A stretch of 33,854 nucleotides of DNA from an uncultured Treponema sp. (GTDB taxonomy: Bacteria; Spirochaetota; Spirochaetia; Treponematales; Treponemataceae). Under the pieces are notes generated by a model. The model worked only from the letters and a program-made list of their open reading frames with translations. It was not told the DNA's origin and did not search any database. Position 1 is the first letter of the stretch. The number at the start of each line of letters is the position of its first letter. Positions 15,357-23,501 of the stretch are shown one piece after another. The position numbers and the translations under genes were made by a program. The DNA lies in contig NZ_CAMCEC010000024.1 in NCBI RefSeq assembly GCF_945873775.1, forward strand, positions 1-33,854, written 5' to 3'.

Positions 15357-15416
15357 TTTTCTAATTGCCCACTCCACTTGCCCCCACAAAACAAAAAATC
15401 ATTGTATAATAAAACC

Positions 15417-16295
15417 ATGAACAACTTGAAAATTGCACTTTTGCAGATAATGCCGGGCAATAATATAGAAGAAAACCGGCGGATTGGTGAGGAGGCGTGC
15501 CGAAAGGCGAAACTTTTGGACGCGGACATTGCGCTTTTTCCTGAAATGTGGAGCTGCGGTTACAACATTCCGGAAAATCCGGCGGAACTTGAAGAACTTG
15601 CGGTGAGTGCGGACGGAGAATTTGTTTCGTTCTTCGGGAATCTTGCGGCAGAGCTTGATATGGCAATTGGAATCACTTTTTTGGAAAAGCACAGTCCGCA
15701 GCCGCGGAACACGCTCCGGCTTTTTGACCGTTTCGGAAAATCCGTTTTCACTTATGCGAAAGTCCACACCTGCGATTTTGGCGACGAAAAAGTTCTTTGC
15801 GCCGGCGATGATTTTTACGTGGGCGAACTTGACACGAAAAACGGCGTTGTGAAAACCGGAGCGATGATTTGCTACGACCGAGAATTCCCCGAAAGCGCAC
15901 GGATTTTAATGCTCAAAGGCGCGGAAGTGATTCTTGTTCCGAACGCCTGCCCGATGGAAATCAACCGCCTTTCCCAGCTGCGCGCAAGAGCCTACGAAAA
16001 TATGTGCGCCGTTGCGACCGCAAACTATCCCGGCGGAAAACCCGACTGCAACGGACATTCTTCCGCATTCGACGGAATCGCATACCGCCCCAAGGATTCA
16101 GGCTCACGCGACACGCTCGTTGTGGAAGCCGGTGAAAATGAAGGAATCTACATCGCGAACATCGACATTGACGAACTGCGGGACTACCGAAGCCGCGAAG
16201 TTCATGGAAACGCCTACCGCCACCCGAAAAAATATTCGCTCCTCACAAAGGAAGAAATCCGCGAGCCGTTTATCAAGGAAGATTACAGGGAATAA
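15417..16295 (+). CDS. Carbon-nitrogen hydrolase (nitrilase superfamily), 292 aa
   Basis: The catalytic triad is visible as Glu43 (LFPEMWSCGY), Lys115 (TYAKVHTCDF) and Cys152 (GAMICYDREFPE). These enzymes hydrolyse amides or carbamoyl groups through a Cys acyl-enzyme; the substrate is not clear. I start at ATG 15417, since the family begins shortly before KIALLQ. A TATAAT box (15405-15410) ends only six bases before this ATG and there is no Shine-Dalgarno, so the mRNA is probably leaderless. The C-terminal RHPKKYSLLTKEEI is family-like. It stands alone. Confidence 0.88.
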   Translation: MNNLKIALLQIMPGNNIEENRRIGEEACRKAKLLDADIALFPEMWSCGYNIPENPAELEELAVSADGEFVSFFGNLAAELDMAIGITFLEKHSPQPRNTLRLFDRFGKSVFTYAKVHTCDFGDEKVLCAGDDFYVGELDTKNGVVKTGAMICYDREFPESARILMLKGAEVILVPNACPMEINRLSQLRARAYENMCAVATANYPGGKPDCNGHSSAFDGIAYRPKDSGSRDTLVVEAGENEGIYIANIDIDELRDYRSREVHGNAYRHPKKYSLLTKEEIREPFIKEDYRE

Positions 16296-16332
16296 AGCAG
16301 GCTGACTTGGAATTGCCCGGAGTTTTGTAAAT

Positions 16333-16446
16333 GTCATTCCCATACTTGATTTCTATGTCATCTTCGGGCTTGACCCGAAGATCTGTTGCATAAGATTGCT
16401 GACCGAGTTTGCTTCGCAAACATCGCGTGTCAAGCCCGGCAATGAC
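16333..16446. repeat. Repeat family A copy with nested palindrome
   Basis: The copy runs from GTCATTCCC to CCCGGCAATGAC. A complete unit (TCTTCGGGCTTGACCCGAAGA) is followed by a second unit whose arm is split at 16399-16426 by GACCGAGTTTGC-ttc-GCAAACATCGC. It fills the gap between the amidohydrolase and the convergent surface lipoprotein and may act as a bidirectional terminator. Confidence 0.75.
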
Positions 16447-16474
16447 AAAAAAATTAAGAGTGCAATGACAGAGC

Positions 16475-18093
16475 CTACTCCCCGGTGTAGTTGTAAACAA
16501 TATTTGCGCCGGTGAGCTTTTCGTTGTAAACATCGATTTTGATTTGTGCCCATTGCGCCTGCGTGCCTTTGTAGTTTACGGTTTCCAGTCTGTCACATCC
16601 AGAAAATGCATATTCGCCAATATTAGTCAGACTTGCAGGAAGAGTTATTTCTGCAAGCTTATGACAGCCTTTAAAAGCCTCTGCTTCAATGATTCTTACT
16701 TTATCAGGGATTACAATTTTTTCAAGAGTGTATGTTTCCAGAAAAGCCTTAGTTTTAATACTCTCTAAAGAGTTTGGCAATGTTATTCCTAATAAATTGG
16801 CACCATCAAAAGCATTCTCTGGAATTTCTGTAATTCCACTTGCGGAAAGGTCAAGATTAACTTTGACATATTCCCTCCACCTTGAATATATTTTATCGTT
16901 TATTTCTCTCAGAAAATCCTTATCACTTTCTTCTTTGCTGATGATTTTTACCGTATAGACATTCGGATTTTCACTAGTTCCGCTTTCCAGTCCGGCAATT
17001 ACAGTTGCGGCATTGTCGGCAGTTACGAATTTTCCCCACACGGCATAGAGCGTAACGTCCGCCGCGCCGATTGTGTATTCGGAATTGTCATCGTAGGCTA
17101 TGCTTCCGCCGGAAGTTTTTGCCCAGCCAAGAAACTCCTTGCCGTCCACTGAAAATTTGTTTGGTAAAAGATTCTGAGGCTCACCGTAAGTAAAAATCTG
17201 CGGATTCATTTCGCCTGTTCCGCCGTTCGCGTCAAATGTTACGGTGTAAGTTTTAGTCCATTTTGCGGTCAAAGTCAGGCTTGAAGTGATTTCCGTTTCG
17301 GCGGTGAACCGGGTTTCGCCGTAAAACCAGCCGTCGAATCTGTAGCCTTCTGCCGTAAGTTCTTGAAGTTTGTCACCAAGCGTGTCGCCTTTTTTCAAGC
17401 CTTCGATTTTTAGCGGAACGTCTCCGTGTGCGGTTTCAAATGTAACTGTGTATTTTTTCACGGTGAATGTGGCGGTTGCCATTTCGCTGTCCTTCATTCC
17501 GTCCTTTACGGCGGCTGCGGCAATCACGGCATTTTCGGTGATTGTTATCGGTCCGGAATATTTCTGTTTTGATAAGGAGAATTCCTCGGCGGTAGGTGCG
17601 CCTGTTCCGGCAACGAGCGCATAATAGATTGTCGCGCCTTCCGTTCCGCAAGAGAGCGTGATTTTATCATTGTAATCGACCTCGCCTGTCGCGCTGAATG
17701 TGACTTTCTGAACCTTTCCGATTTCCGTCCACTGCGCGTAGAGCGTCAGGTTTTCTGTCAGCGTGATTTTCGCTTCATCCTTATAGACAATGTTTCCGTC
17801 GTCGGATGTCGCCCAGCCGGAGAATGTGTAGTCTGTTCTGGTAAAGGTGTTTGAGGCAAGTGTGACTTCGCTTCCCGATTCGGCAGGCTGCGTTTTCATC
17901 TCGCCGCTTCCGCCGTTTGAATTGAATGTTATTGTGTAGGAGATTGAAAGATTTTCTGTCGGATTTGTTATCTGTCCGCTGTCGTCGTTAGAACCACTGT
18001 CTGTCTCGGTCATGCAGCCGGTTAGCAGCGATAAAGTTAAAAATAATGTAAAAATTACATGGGGGGGGTAAGGAATTTGCGGTTGATTTTCAT
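16475..18093 (-). CDS. Surface lipoprotein with InlB-B repeats, HEX-C-like domain and leucine-rich repeats (out of frame at a poly-C tract)
   Basis: ATG 18093 has AGGAG 7 nt upstream and encodes MKINRKFL, then eight C residues shift the frame into ATG TAA. With nine (or six) C, the frame continues into HVIFTLFLTLSLLTGC, a lipoprotein signal peptide with lipobox LTGC, and then 512 residues. The mature part has three InlB-B/Flg_new repeats (each ending W..Y or LYAQW, LTAKW, LYAVW), a chitobiase C-terminal-like segment (TEGATIYYAL) and BspA-type leucine-rich repeats (ENAFDGANLLGITLPNSLES). Such proteins act in adhesion on the cell surface. As written the gene is off. It ends in TAG. Confidence 0.75.
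18061..18068 (-). promoter_or_regulatory. Poly-C (plus-strand poly-G) slippage tract
   Basis: Eight consecutive G on the plus strand (C on the coding strand) lie at codons 9-11 of the lipoprotein. Homopolymer tracts of this length slip during replication. Eight C gives a stop within two codons; nine gives the full signal peptide and mature protein. This is the usual design of phase-variable surface antigens. Confidence 0.75.
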
Positions 18094-18126
18094 GACCTGA
18101 CTCCTGAAAGTTTGTAGATTTCTTCT

Positions 18127-18154
18127 ATTATATATGATTGTCTGAAAATTACAA
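18127..18154 (-). promoter_or_regulatory. Promoter of the surface lipoprotein
   Basis: On the minus strand, -35 TTGTAA (18149-18154), a 16-bp spacer and a perfect -10 TATAAT (18127-18132) precede the start codon at 18093 by about 34 bp. The position leaves a leader of about 25-30 nt containing AGGAG. Confidence 0.7.
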
Positions 18155-18190
18155 TGAGGAATTGTAAAAAGAGCTGCCGCTTGCACTGTC

Positions 18191-18457
18191 AGCTTAGGGC
18201 TTCGCATACCTGACGGTATGCTGCGAGATTTTGCTTACGCAAAACTCGGTTATTTTACGTGTGCGCTCACGCGCACGTCCTAAGCTAAAGCTTAGGGTAT
18301 GGAGCACTGGCGAAGGTTGTTTGAACAACCGAAGCCAAAGACCGCAGCCGTGCGATTTGCACGGCGAGGACTTAGAGCGTGAGCGAAGTGCGGAACGCCC
18401 GACGGCGGAGGCGGAGTGGAACGAAGTGAAATGCAGGCAACCGACGGAAGCCCCTGA
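18191..18457 (+). repeat. Repeat family D, long form, second copy
   Basis: The copy has the same AGCTTAGG/CCTAAGCT closing stem (18191-18198, 18279-18286) and three TNAC-loop hairpins as the copy at 9697, and is nearly identical to it through about 18417. The tail then differs (GGAACGAAGTGAAATGCAGG) before GAAGCCCC. Between the A-rich end and the TTTGGAGG binding site this copy has about 45 extra bases carrying a promoter, absent from the copies at 8064 and 9697. Confidence 0.85.
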
Positions 18458-18475
18458 GAACAAAAAAATCTGTCA

Positions 18476-18504
18476 TTGACAAAAACTAGTGCAATTAGTT
18501 TAAT
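18476..18504 (+). promoter_or_regulatory. Promoter with MarR/HxlR-like palindrome for the FMN reductase
   Basis: TTGACA (18476-18481), 17 bp, TTTAAT (18499-18504). The spacer contains AACTA (18484-18488) and TAGTT (18496-18500), an inverted repeat of the MarR/HxlR operator type, so binding would block RNA polymerase. It lies inside the D element tail region, upstream of the oxidoreductase gene. Confidence 0.6.
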
Positions 18505-18534
18505 GTATGGAAAAATTTGGAGGTAAGAGGAAAA

Positions 18535-19086
18535 ATGAAAATTCTTGTAATCAACTGCAGCCCGGTAAAAAACGGTGCGACTGCGGAAATTGTGAAAATG
18601 GTTTCTTAGTTCGTGGACAAGGGCAATGAGGTCCGTGCGGTTTGCATTGACGACTACGAGATAAAATTGTGCCGGGGCTGCCGGAAATGCCACGAGACCG
18701 CGGAATGCTCGATTTTGGACGACACGAAAAAACTGATGGCGGAATATGAATGGGCGGACAAAATCGTTTCCGTTTCGCCGTCGTACTGGGCGGACATTCC
18801 GGGACAGTTCAAGGTTTTTATCGACAGATGCACGCCATGGTGCAACACCCACGAGCCTCACGCAAAAATTCCGAGCGGAAAAAAGGGCTACACAATCGCG
18901 CTCAGAACCGGACCTTCAATGCCAGAATGTGAAAAAATAATCGGCAGCATCGAGCATTTTTACGGTCATCTTGAGATTGAGCCGAGCGGAAAACTCGAAC
19001 TTTGCAAAGTTGAACACAAAGAAGATGTTGCAGCACGCGCGGAGGAGATTCGGGAATTTTGCGATGGGATTTTAGCAAGCGCATGA
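18535..19086 (+). pseudogene. NADPH-dependent FMN reductase/flavodoxin-fold protein with in-frame TAG, 183 codons
   Basis: ATG 18535 follows TTTGGAGG. The N-terminus KILVINCSPVKNGATAEIVK is the flavin-binding start of the family, and CRGCRKCHETAECSILDD is its typical Cys-rich motif. PSYWADIPGQFKVFIDR completes the fold. Codon 25 is TAG (18607-18609); everything else is open to the TGA at 19084. A single CAG or GAG to TAG change would explain it. Without read-through only a 24-residue peptide is made, unless translation restarts downstream. It is the first gene of a D-headed operon with VOC and adenylyltransferase genes. Confidence 0.8.
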
Positions 19087-19134
19087 AGTTTCAATTCCCC
19101 GACCGGCAAAACTGCTCCCCCGAAATGAGGCATT

Positions 19135-19518
19135 ATGAAAATTGAACACGTTGAACTTTATGTGAGGGATTTGGAAAATGCGCGGAAGTTTTTTGAAAAA
19201 TATTTCTGTGCAAAATCGGGCGGACTTTACCACAACAGAACTTCCGGATTCAAGTCTTATTTTCTGACTTTTGACGGCGGAGCAAGGCTTGAGATTATGA
19301 CGCGTCCGGAAATTCAAAATGACGAGAAAAATCCTTTATGCGCAGGCTACGCCCATGTCGCCTTCAGCGTGGGAAGCAAAGCTGCGGTTGACACTCTTAC
19401 CGAAAAACTGAAAGCGGACGGCTACAAAGTTACAAGCGGACCAAGAACAACAGGCGACGGCTACTACGAAAGCTGCGTTGTCGGAATCGAAGAAAATATG
19501 ATTGAAATCACGGAATAA
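19135..19518 (+). CDS. VOC superfamily protein, 127 aa
   Basis: The VOC fold is recognisable: MKIEHVELYVRDLENARKFF (His5 a likely metal ligand), LTFDGGARLEIMTRP (Glu ligand), GYAHVAFSVGSKAAVDTLTE (His) and VVGIEENMIEITE (Glu). With four ligands in the classical positions it could bind a metal and act like a glyoxalase I-type enzyme; the substrate is unknown. GAGG lies before the ATG. It begins 48 bp after the FMN reductase stop and is followed 18 bp later by the adenylyltransferase. Confidence 0.87.
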   Translation: MKIEHVELYVRDLENARKFFEKYFCAKSGGLYHNRTSGFKSYFLTFDGGARLEIMTRPEIQNDEKNPLCAGYAHVAFSVGSKAAVDTLTEKLKADGYKVTSGPRTTGDGYYESCVVGIEENMIEITE

Positions 19519-19536
19519 AAAATATTGGGTAAAAAA

Positions 19537-20394
19537 ATGAGCACTACAACAACCAACACACCAGACAAATATCACGAAATAAAACAGCGGCTTCTTCTGC
19601 TTGCGGAAAATCACGCGGAAATAAAGGCGGTTGTCGCAATCGGCTCGTCAACAAGAAGCGGCGTTCCGGCGGACGAATATTCCGACCTCGACCTTATAAT
19701 TGCGACGGACGACACGGACTCTTGGCTCTACGGAAATCTTCCGGCGGAATTGGGCGACGTGAAAATCTCGTTTGTTGAGCCGACTCTTGGCGGCGGAATG
19801 GAACGGCGTGTTCTGTACGACGGCTGGCTCGATGTGGACATGATTGTTTTTACGGCCGAGCAGTTTTTGAGCGCGGTGAACAACGGAACGGCGAACTGGG
19901 TAATGAACAGAGGCTGGTGCGTGCTGCACGACAAAATCGGGGCGGCAGAACTTTTGAAGCAAAAAATCACTTTGGAGATTCACAAGCCGGATTTTTCCGA
20001 AACTGAATTCCAGAATCTTGTGAACAACTTTTATTTTCACACGGTATGGGCGGCAAAAAAACTTCTGCGCGGAGAGCTTTGGTTTGCTAAAATGTGTCTT
20101 GACTCATACCTCAAAAATCTTCTGCTCAAAATGCTGGAAGTTTACGCCGCAACAAAAAATCACGCTGATGTCTGGCACGACGGAAGATTCCTTGACCGAT
20201 GGGCAGACGCAGAAATTCGCATGGAACTGGAAAACTGCTTTGCCCGTTACGACAAGCTCGACATGAAAAACGCGCTAAAATCAACTCACAGGCTTTTTGC
20301 CAGAATCGCCAAAGAAACCGCCACGTTTAAAAACTTTGCGTACCCAAGTGAAGCGGAAAAGTTTTCAAAAGAATTTCTGGAAGAAAAATTGTAA
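19537..20394 (+). CDS. ANT(6)-like aminoglycoside 6-adenylyltransferase family protein, 285 aa
   Basis: The nucleotidyltransferase signature is present: GSSTRSG (36-42) then EYSDLDLII with Asp50 and Asp52 as metal-binding residues. The following KISFVEPTLGGGMERRVLYDGWLDVDMIVF, with further Asp residues, and the helical C-terminus fit the AadE/ANT(6) family (usual length 285-300), which adenylylates streptomycin. Whether this member confers resistance cannot be told. I start at ATG 19537; an upstream in-frame TTG at 19525 has no better binding site. It is the last gene of the D-headed operon. Confidence 0.85.
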   Translation: MSTTTTNTPDKYHEIKQRLLLLAENHAEIKAVVAIGSSTRSGVPADEYSDLDLIIATDDTDSWLYGNLPAELGDVKISFVEPTLGGGMERRVLYDGWLDVDMIVFTAEQFLSAVNNGTANWVMNRGWCVLHDKIGAAELLKQKITLEIHKPDFSETEFQNLVNNFYFHTVWAAKKLLRGELWFAKMCLDSYLKNLLLKMLEVYAATKNHADVWHDGRFLDRWADAEIRMELENCFARYDKLDMKNALKSTHRLFARIAKETATFKNFAYPSEAEKFSKEFLEEKL

Positions 20395-20439
20395 AGAGAT
20401 TTGCGTCGCATTTGCACGAGAATGACATAAAACTAGCCT

Positions 20440-20596
20440 GTCATTGTCGTGCTTGACGCGACAATCTATTTGTAACCAATTGAATAGATTCCCGCATCAA
20501 GTGCGGGAATGACATTATGGCGATTTGTCATTGTCGGACTTGATCCGACAATCTAATGTGTTGTTAGAGTTTCCTGTGTCATGGAACAGGAATGAC
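20440..20596. repeat. Two tandem family A repeats
   Basis: Copy one (20440-20513) runs from GTCATTGTCGTGCTTGACGC to CGGGAATGAC. Copy two (20527-20596) runs from GTCATTGTCGGACTTGATCC to ACAGGAATGAC. Each contains two hairpins with CTTGA- or TCAAG-type loops. They lie in a 460-bp gene-free stretch (20395-20857) that is built almost wholly of repeats. Confidence 0.8.
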
Positions 20597-20607
20597 AAGA
20601 AAACAAG

Positions 20608-20679
20608 AGGTGGTTGAGCCTGCCGAAACCACCTAATTTACAGAGTTCATTTCGACAAGCTCAATGAGCTCTGTAAATT
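20608..20679. repeat. Family B palindrome and adjacent long palindrome
   Basis: GGTGGTT (20609-20615) and AACCACC (20627-20633) form a palindrome around GAGCCTGCCGA. The same 25 bases occur inverted inside hsdS at 30448-30472. Next to it, AATTTACAGAG (20635-20645) and CTCTGTAAATT (20669-20679) form an 11-bp stem around a TTTCGACAAGCTCAATG core. Both look like REP-type elements. Confidence 0.75.
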
Positions 20680-20706
20680 GTATAGCCCCAGCAACCTTGC
20701 AAACCG

Positions 20707-20762
20707 TGTCATTGTCGTACTTGATACGCGATGTTTGCGAAGCAAACTCGGTCAGCAATCTT
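20707..20762. repeat. Repeat family A copy with nested palindrome
   Basis: GTCATTGTCGTACTTGATAC is followed at 20727-20754 by the nested insert (GCGATGTTTGC-gaa-GCAAACTCGGTC) and then by AGCAATC where ACGACAATC would be expected. The copy lacks an AATGAC end. It is the last repeat before the promoter at 20805. Confidence 0.7.
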
Positions 20763-20804
20763 CTAAACAAATCCCCAACCAAGTTTTCTATAAAAATTCC
20801 AACC

Positions 20805-20832
20805 TTGAAATAAATCAGGAATATGATATATT
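20805..20832 (+). promoter_or_regulatory. Promoter of the small ORF and DUF6064 gene
   Basis: TTGAAA (20805-20810), a 16-bp spacer and TATATT (20827-20832) lie 26 bp before the small ORF at 20858, with GAAAGGAGG between. Confidence 0.6.
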
Positions 20833-20857
20833 TTTAAAGAACTGAAAGGAGGTTGCC

Positions 20858-20953
20858 ATGAAAACAGCGGCATTCAATTCGATTGTGGCTCAAGTGGACA
20901 CTTTTTCCTATGACCAATGCCTTGCGCTTCTTGGGAGAAAAATTGTAGAATGA
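20858..20953 (+). CDS. Small protein, 31 aa
   Basis: The ATG at 20858 follows a near-perfect AAAGGAGG and a good promoter. The peptide contains AFNSIVAQVDTFSYDQCLAL, which resembles the short N-terminal helix (SLSYEQRLALL) of several antitoxin-like proteins, but no toxin gene follows. It may be a truncated antitoxin, a leader peptide for the membrane gene 18 bp downstream, or an independent microprotein. The strong translation signals are why I list it. Confidence 0.5.
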   Translation: MKTAAFNSIVAQVDTFSYDQCLALLGRKIVE

Positions 20954-20971
20954 TTTTTATGGAAAGCAAAA

Positions 20972-21577
20972 ATGAGCGCACAAGAATTTTGGAATGTCAT
21001 AGGAAATTATAACAACCAGACTTTGTTTATTCAAATTGTATTGCTTTCAATTTTAGTTTTGGCAATCGTGCTGTCTTATCTTAAAAAACTGAACTGGGCG
21101 GCTAAAATTGCACTTGGAATTGCAAATCTTTTTATTGGAATTGCTTTTTTTGCCGATTACGGAACAGAGCCGATTCAGATTTTTTTTGCAATGCCGCTTT
21201 TTATAGTCTCAGGAATTTTATTTTTATACGAGGCTTGGAAAAACAAAGATGACGAATTGAATAAGCCTTCAGTTTTTCAAATAATTTTGCTGTCGCTTTA
21301 CGCAGTTTATCCTTTGTTTTCAGTTGCTTTTGGCGCAACTTTTCCGCAGATGGTAACTCACATTATGCCGTGTCCAGTCACCAGCTTAAGCATCGTCGCG
21401 TATTCGGGATACAAGCTCAAAAACAGAGTTCTGCTTGCGTTGCTGACCATTTGGGGATTTACAGGAATAAAATCCATTTTCTTTAACGTCTACGAAGATT
21501 TGATTCTTTTGATATGCGGATTCTACGGACTTTTCGTCTTGATAAAAATGTTCCAGAACGGAAAAGTTAAAAAATGA
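20972..21577 (+). CDS. DUF6064-like membrane protein, 201 aa
   Basis: Six or so hydrophobic helices are visible: residues 19-36 (TLFIQIVLLSILVLAIV), 44-60, 68-86, 101-118, 132-150 and 175-193. The start MSAQEFWNVIGNYNNQTLF and the arrangement fit DUF6064, an uncharacterised inner-membrane family. GGAAAG upstream of the ATG is a weak binding site, so coupling to the 31-residue ORF 18 bp upstream is plausible. It ends in TGA, convergent with the following GNAT gene. Confidence 0.75.
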   Translation: MSAQEFWNVIGNYNNQTLFIQIVLLSILVLAIVLSYLKKLNWAAKIALGIANLFIGIAFFADYGTEPIQIFFAMPLFIVSGILFLYEAWKNKDDELNKPSVFQIILLSLYAVYPLFSVAFGATFPQMVTHIMPCPVTSLSIVAYSGYKLKNRVLLALLTIWGFTGIKSIFFNVYEDLILLICGFYGLFVLIKMFQNGKVKK

Positions 21578-21614
21578 ATTACAAAAAGTCAAGCAAAAGA
21601 ATGGTATTTTTCGC

Positions 21615-22157
21615 TCACTTATAAATTTCTTCCCAATGTTCTTTGGTCATAATATTTGTGTGGCCGACGCGTACTTCATTCAAAAGTGGAACAGGAAGTT
21701 CTCTGCAGGTATGATGGAAGACGAATCCCAGTTTTTCCTGCACGCGCTTTGACTTTGCGTTTCCGTCGTAATATCCGCACCAGACTGTTGTCATGCCGAG
21801 TTCCTCAAATGCACGGCGCAAAAGTTCTCCGGCGGCTTCGGGCATATAGCCTCTTCCCCAGAACGGCTGTGCGAGCCAGTAGCCGAGCTCACATTCATCG
21901 TTGCGTTCGGTCATGTCGGTGTGTCCGTTCAGCTTGAGTTCCACCGCCCCGATTGCGATGTTGTTTTCCTTTTCGCATAAGGCGTAACATTCCGCTCCGT
22001 TGAGCACGTTCTTAATTATCTTTTTGCTTTCTTCTACACTTTTATGTGGAGGCCAGCCTGCAATCGGTCCCACTTCGGGATTTTTCGCGTATTCAAACAG
22101 GCTTTCCGCGTCAAATTCAGTCCATTTTCGCAATATAAGTCTTTGTGTTTTCAACAT
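21615..22157 (-). CDS. GNAT acetyltransferase, RimJ/RimL-like, 180 aa
   Basis: The start LKTQRLILRKWTEFDAESLF and the core CELGYWLAQPFWGRGYMPEA (acetyl-CoA loop WGRGYM) followed by NAKSKRVQEKLGFVFHH are typical of RimJ/RimL-type N-acetyltransferases, which acetylate protein N-termini or small amines. ATG 22157 is preceded by GAGGTG; the in-frame TTG ten codons upstream is rejected. The gene starts 27 bp after the stop of the ATPase gene and may be co-transcribed with it. Confidence 0.88.
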   Translation of the reverse strand: MLKTQRLILRKWTEFDAESLFEYAKNPEVGPIAGWPPHKSVEESKKIIKNVLNGAECYALCEKENNIAIGAVELKLNGHTDMTERNDECELGYWLAQPFWGRGYMPEAAGELLRRAFEELGMTTVWCGYYDGNAKSKRVQEKLGFVFHHTCRELPVPLLNEVRVGHTNIMTKEHWEEIYK

Positions 22158-22183
22158 TTTTTCACCTCGGTTAATTTTTTTCG

Positions 22184-23413
22184 TCAAAAGAAATCGGTTG
22201 CCTTCACGACGTTTACGGTCATTCCGTCATATTCAATTTTATCGCTTTGATTTAATGTTACAATAAAACCTTCAAGATTATTGAATTTTCTGCAGGTTTC
22301 TACGATTCCCCGGACTTCGCGCTCCCTGTTTTCATTTGTCAGCTCAAGGCAAGCCTGAACCGCTTTTTCCGGAACAGTCGAAGCGCTGTATAAAAAATCG
22401 CATTCAAAACTGTTTTCCGAATAATACCAGATATTCTTTGTTTCCCTCCGGATTTTACAGAACACTGCATTTTCAAAAAGCCGTCCTATGTCTTTTGACG
22501 AGGAAACGGAGATGTTTGCGGCCATTCCTGAATCTATGCTGTAAACTTTTTTAGGATTCACCGACTGTGCTTTTGCTGAATGACTGAACTTCGGGACAAA
22601 CGAGAACAGATAGCTTTGCTCAAGAAAAGAAAGATATTCGAGTATTGTAGCCGTTGTTTTCAATCCGAGCTGGGCCGACAGCTTTGTTCCCGTAACAAGA
22701 TTTCCGCAGTTTGAGCAGAGATAAACAGCAAGAGTTCGTAGCGATTTTGAGTCCTTTATTCCGTAGCGGACGACAATATCCCTGAAAATAATGTCATCAA
22801 AAAGCTGCGTAAGAATTTGACTTTGCCTGTAATTCAGGAATTCCGGAAAGCCACCTTTGAAAATATATTCTTCAAAGGATTCCGCATTTTTTTGTTTCTT
22901 CAGGAAAGTGCAGAATTCATTGTAACTGAACGGAAAAAGCTCATAGTCCAGATGACGGCCGGTAAGTCTTGTTCCCAGTTCCTGACTTAATAAAGATGCG
23001 TTTGAGCCGGTTACCGTAACAAGGTTTCCTTCCTTTAGCTTTGAGCTTACATAAGTTTCCCAGCCGGAAATAATCTGAATCTCATCAAAGAAAAGCTCAT
23101 TTGAACTTCCATACTTTTTTCTGTAATCGGCGATGGCTTCGTCAAGTATCAAAAACGAATTTGAATCAAATTCCGAAAGTGCGGGTTCATCAAAATTCAG
23201 ATAAAAAGCATTTCCGCATCGATTTTTCATGTCCTGACAGACAAAGGTGCTTTTTCCGCATCGTCTGATTCCTGTGATTATTCTGACGAACTGAGGAATA
23301 GGAGAGTGAATGTTTTGCAGACCCTCCCTGTTCACCTCAAGATTCATGGGAGATCTTAAAATTTCATTCTTCTGTTTTTCTGCCATCCGCAAAATCAATT
23401 CTTTTGTAACCAT
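22184..23413 (-). CDS. AAA_14/DUF4143 ATPase, 409 aa
   Basis: Walker A is GIRRCGKST (48-56) and a Walker B-like segment is LFFDEIQ, followed by GSNASLLSQELGTRLTGRH, a hallmark of the AAA_14 domain; the C-terminal half (IWYYSENSFECDFLYSA) fits DUF4143. This family of ATPases is common in bacteria and archaea and has no firm function; some act like toxin-antitoxin or DNA-linked proteins. I start at ATG 23413, which follows a TATAAT box by six bases with no Shine-Dalgarno, so it is probably leaderless. Three tandem operator-like palindromes lie upstream. Confidence 0.85.
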   Translation of the reverse strand: MVTKELILRMAEKQKNEILRSPMNLEVNREGLQNIHSPIPQFVRIITGIRRCGKSTFVCQDMKNRCGNAFYLNFDEPALSEFDSNSFLILDEAIADYRKKYGSSNELFFDEIQIISGWETYVSSKLKEGNLVTVTGSNASLLSQELGTRLTGRHLDYELFPFSYNEFCTFLKKQKNAESFEEYIFKGGFPEFLNYRQSQILTQLFDDIIFRDIVVRYGIKDSKSLRTLAVYLCSNCGNLVTGTKLSAQLGLKTTATILEYLSFLEQSYLFSFVPKFSHSAKAQSVNPKKVYSIDSGMAANISVSSSKDIGRLFENAVFCKIRRETKNIWYYSENSFECDFLYSASTVPEKAVQACLELTNENREREVRGIVETCRKFNNLEGFIVTLNQSDKIEYDGMTVNVVKATDFF

Positions 23414-23419
23414 GAATGT

Positions 23420-23490
23420 ATTATAGTATTTAGTGACACTAAACACAAGTGTTTAATGATACTAAATATAAGTGTTTAGTACTACTAAAT
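23420..23490 (-). promoter_or_regulatory. Leaderless promoter with three tandem 17-bp operators
   Basis: On the minus strand, -35 TTGTGT (23443-23448), 17 bp, -10 TATAAT (23420-23425). Three palindromic units follow one pattern with exact 23-bp spacing: ATTTAGTGACACTAAAC (23428-23444), GTTTAATGATACTAAAT (23451-23467) and GTTTAGTACTACTAAAT (23474-23490). The first lies within the promoter spacer. A dimeric repressor binding cooperatively along one face of the DNA is likely. Confidence 0.65.
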
Positions 23491-23501
23491 AAATTTTGCT
23501 G

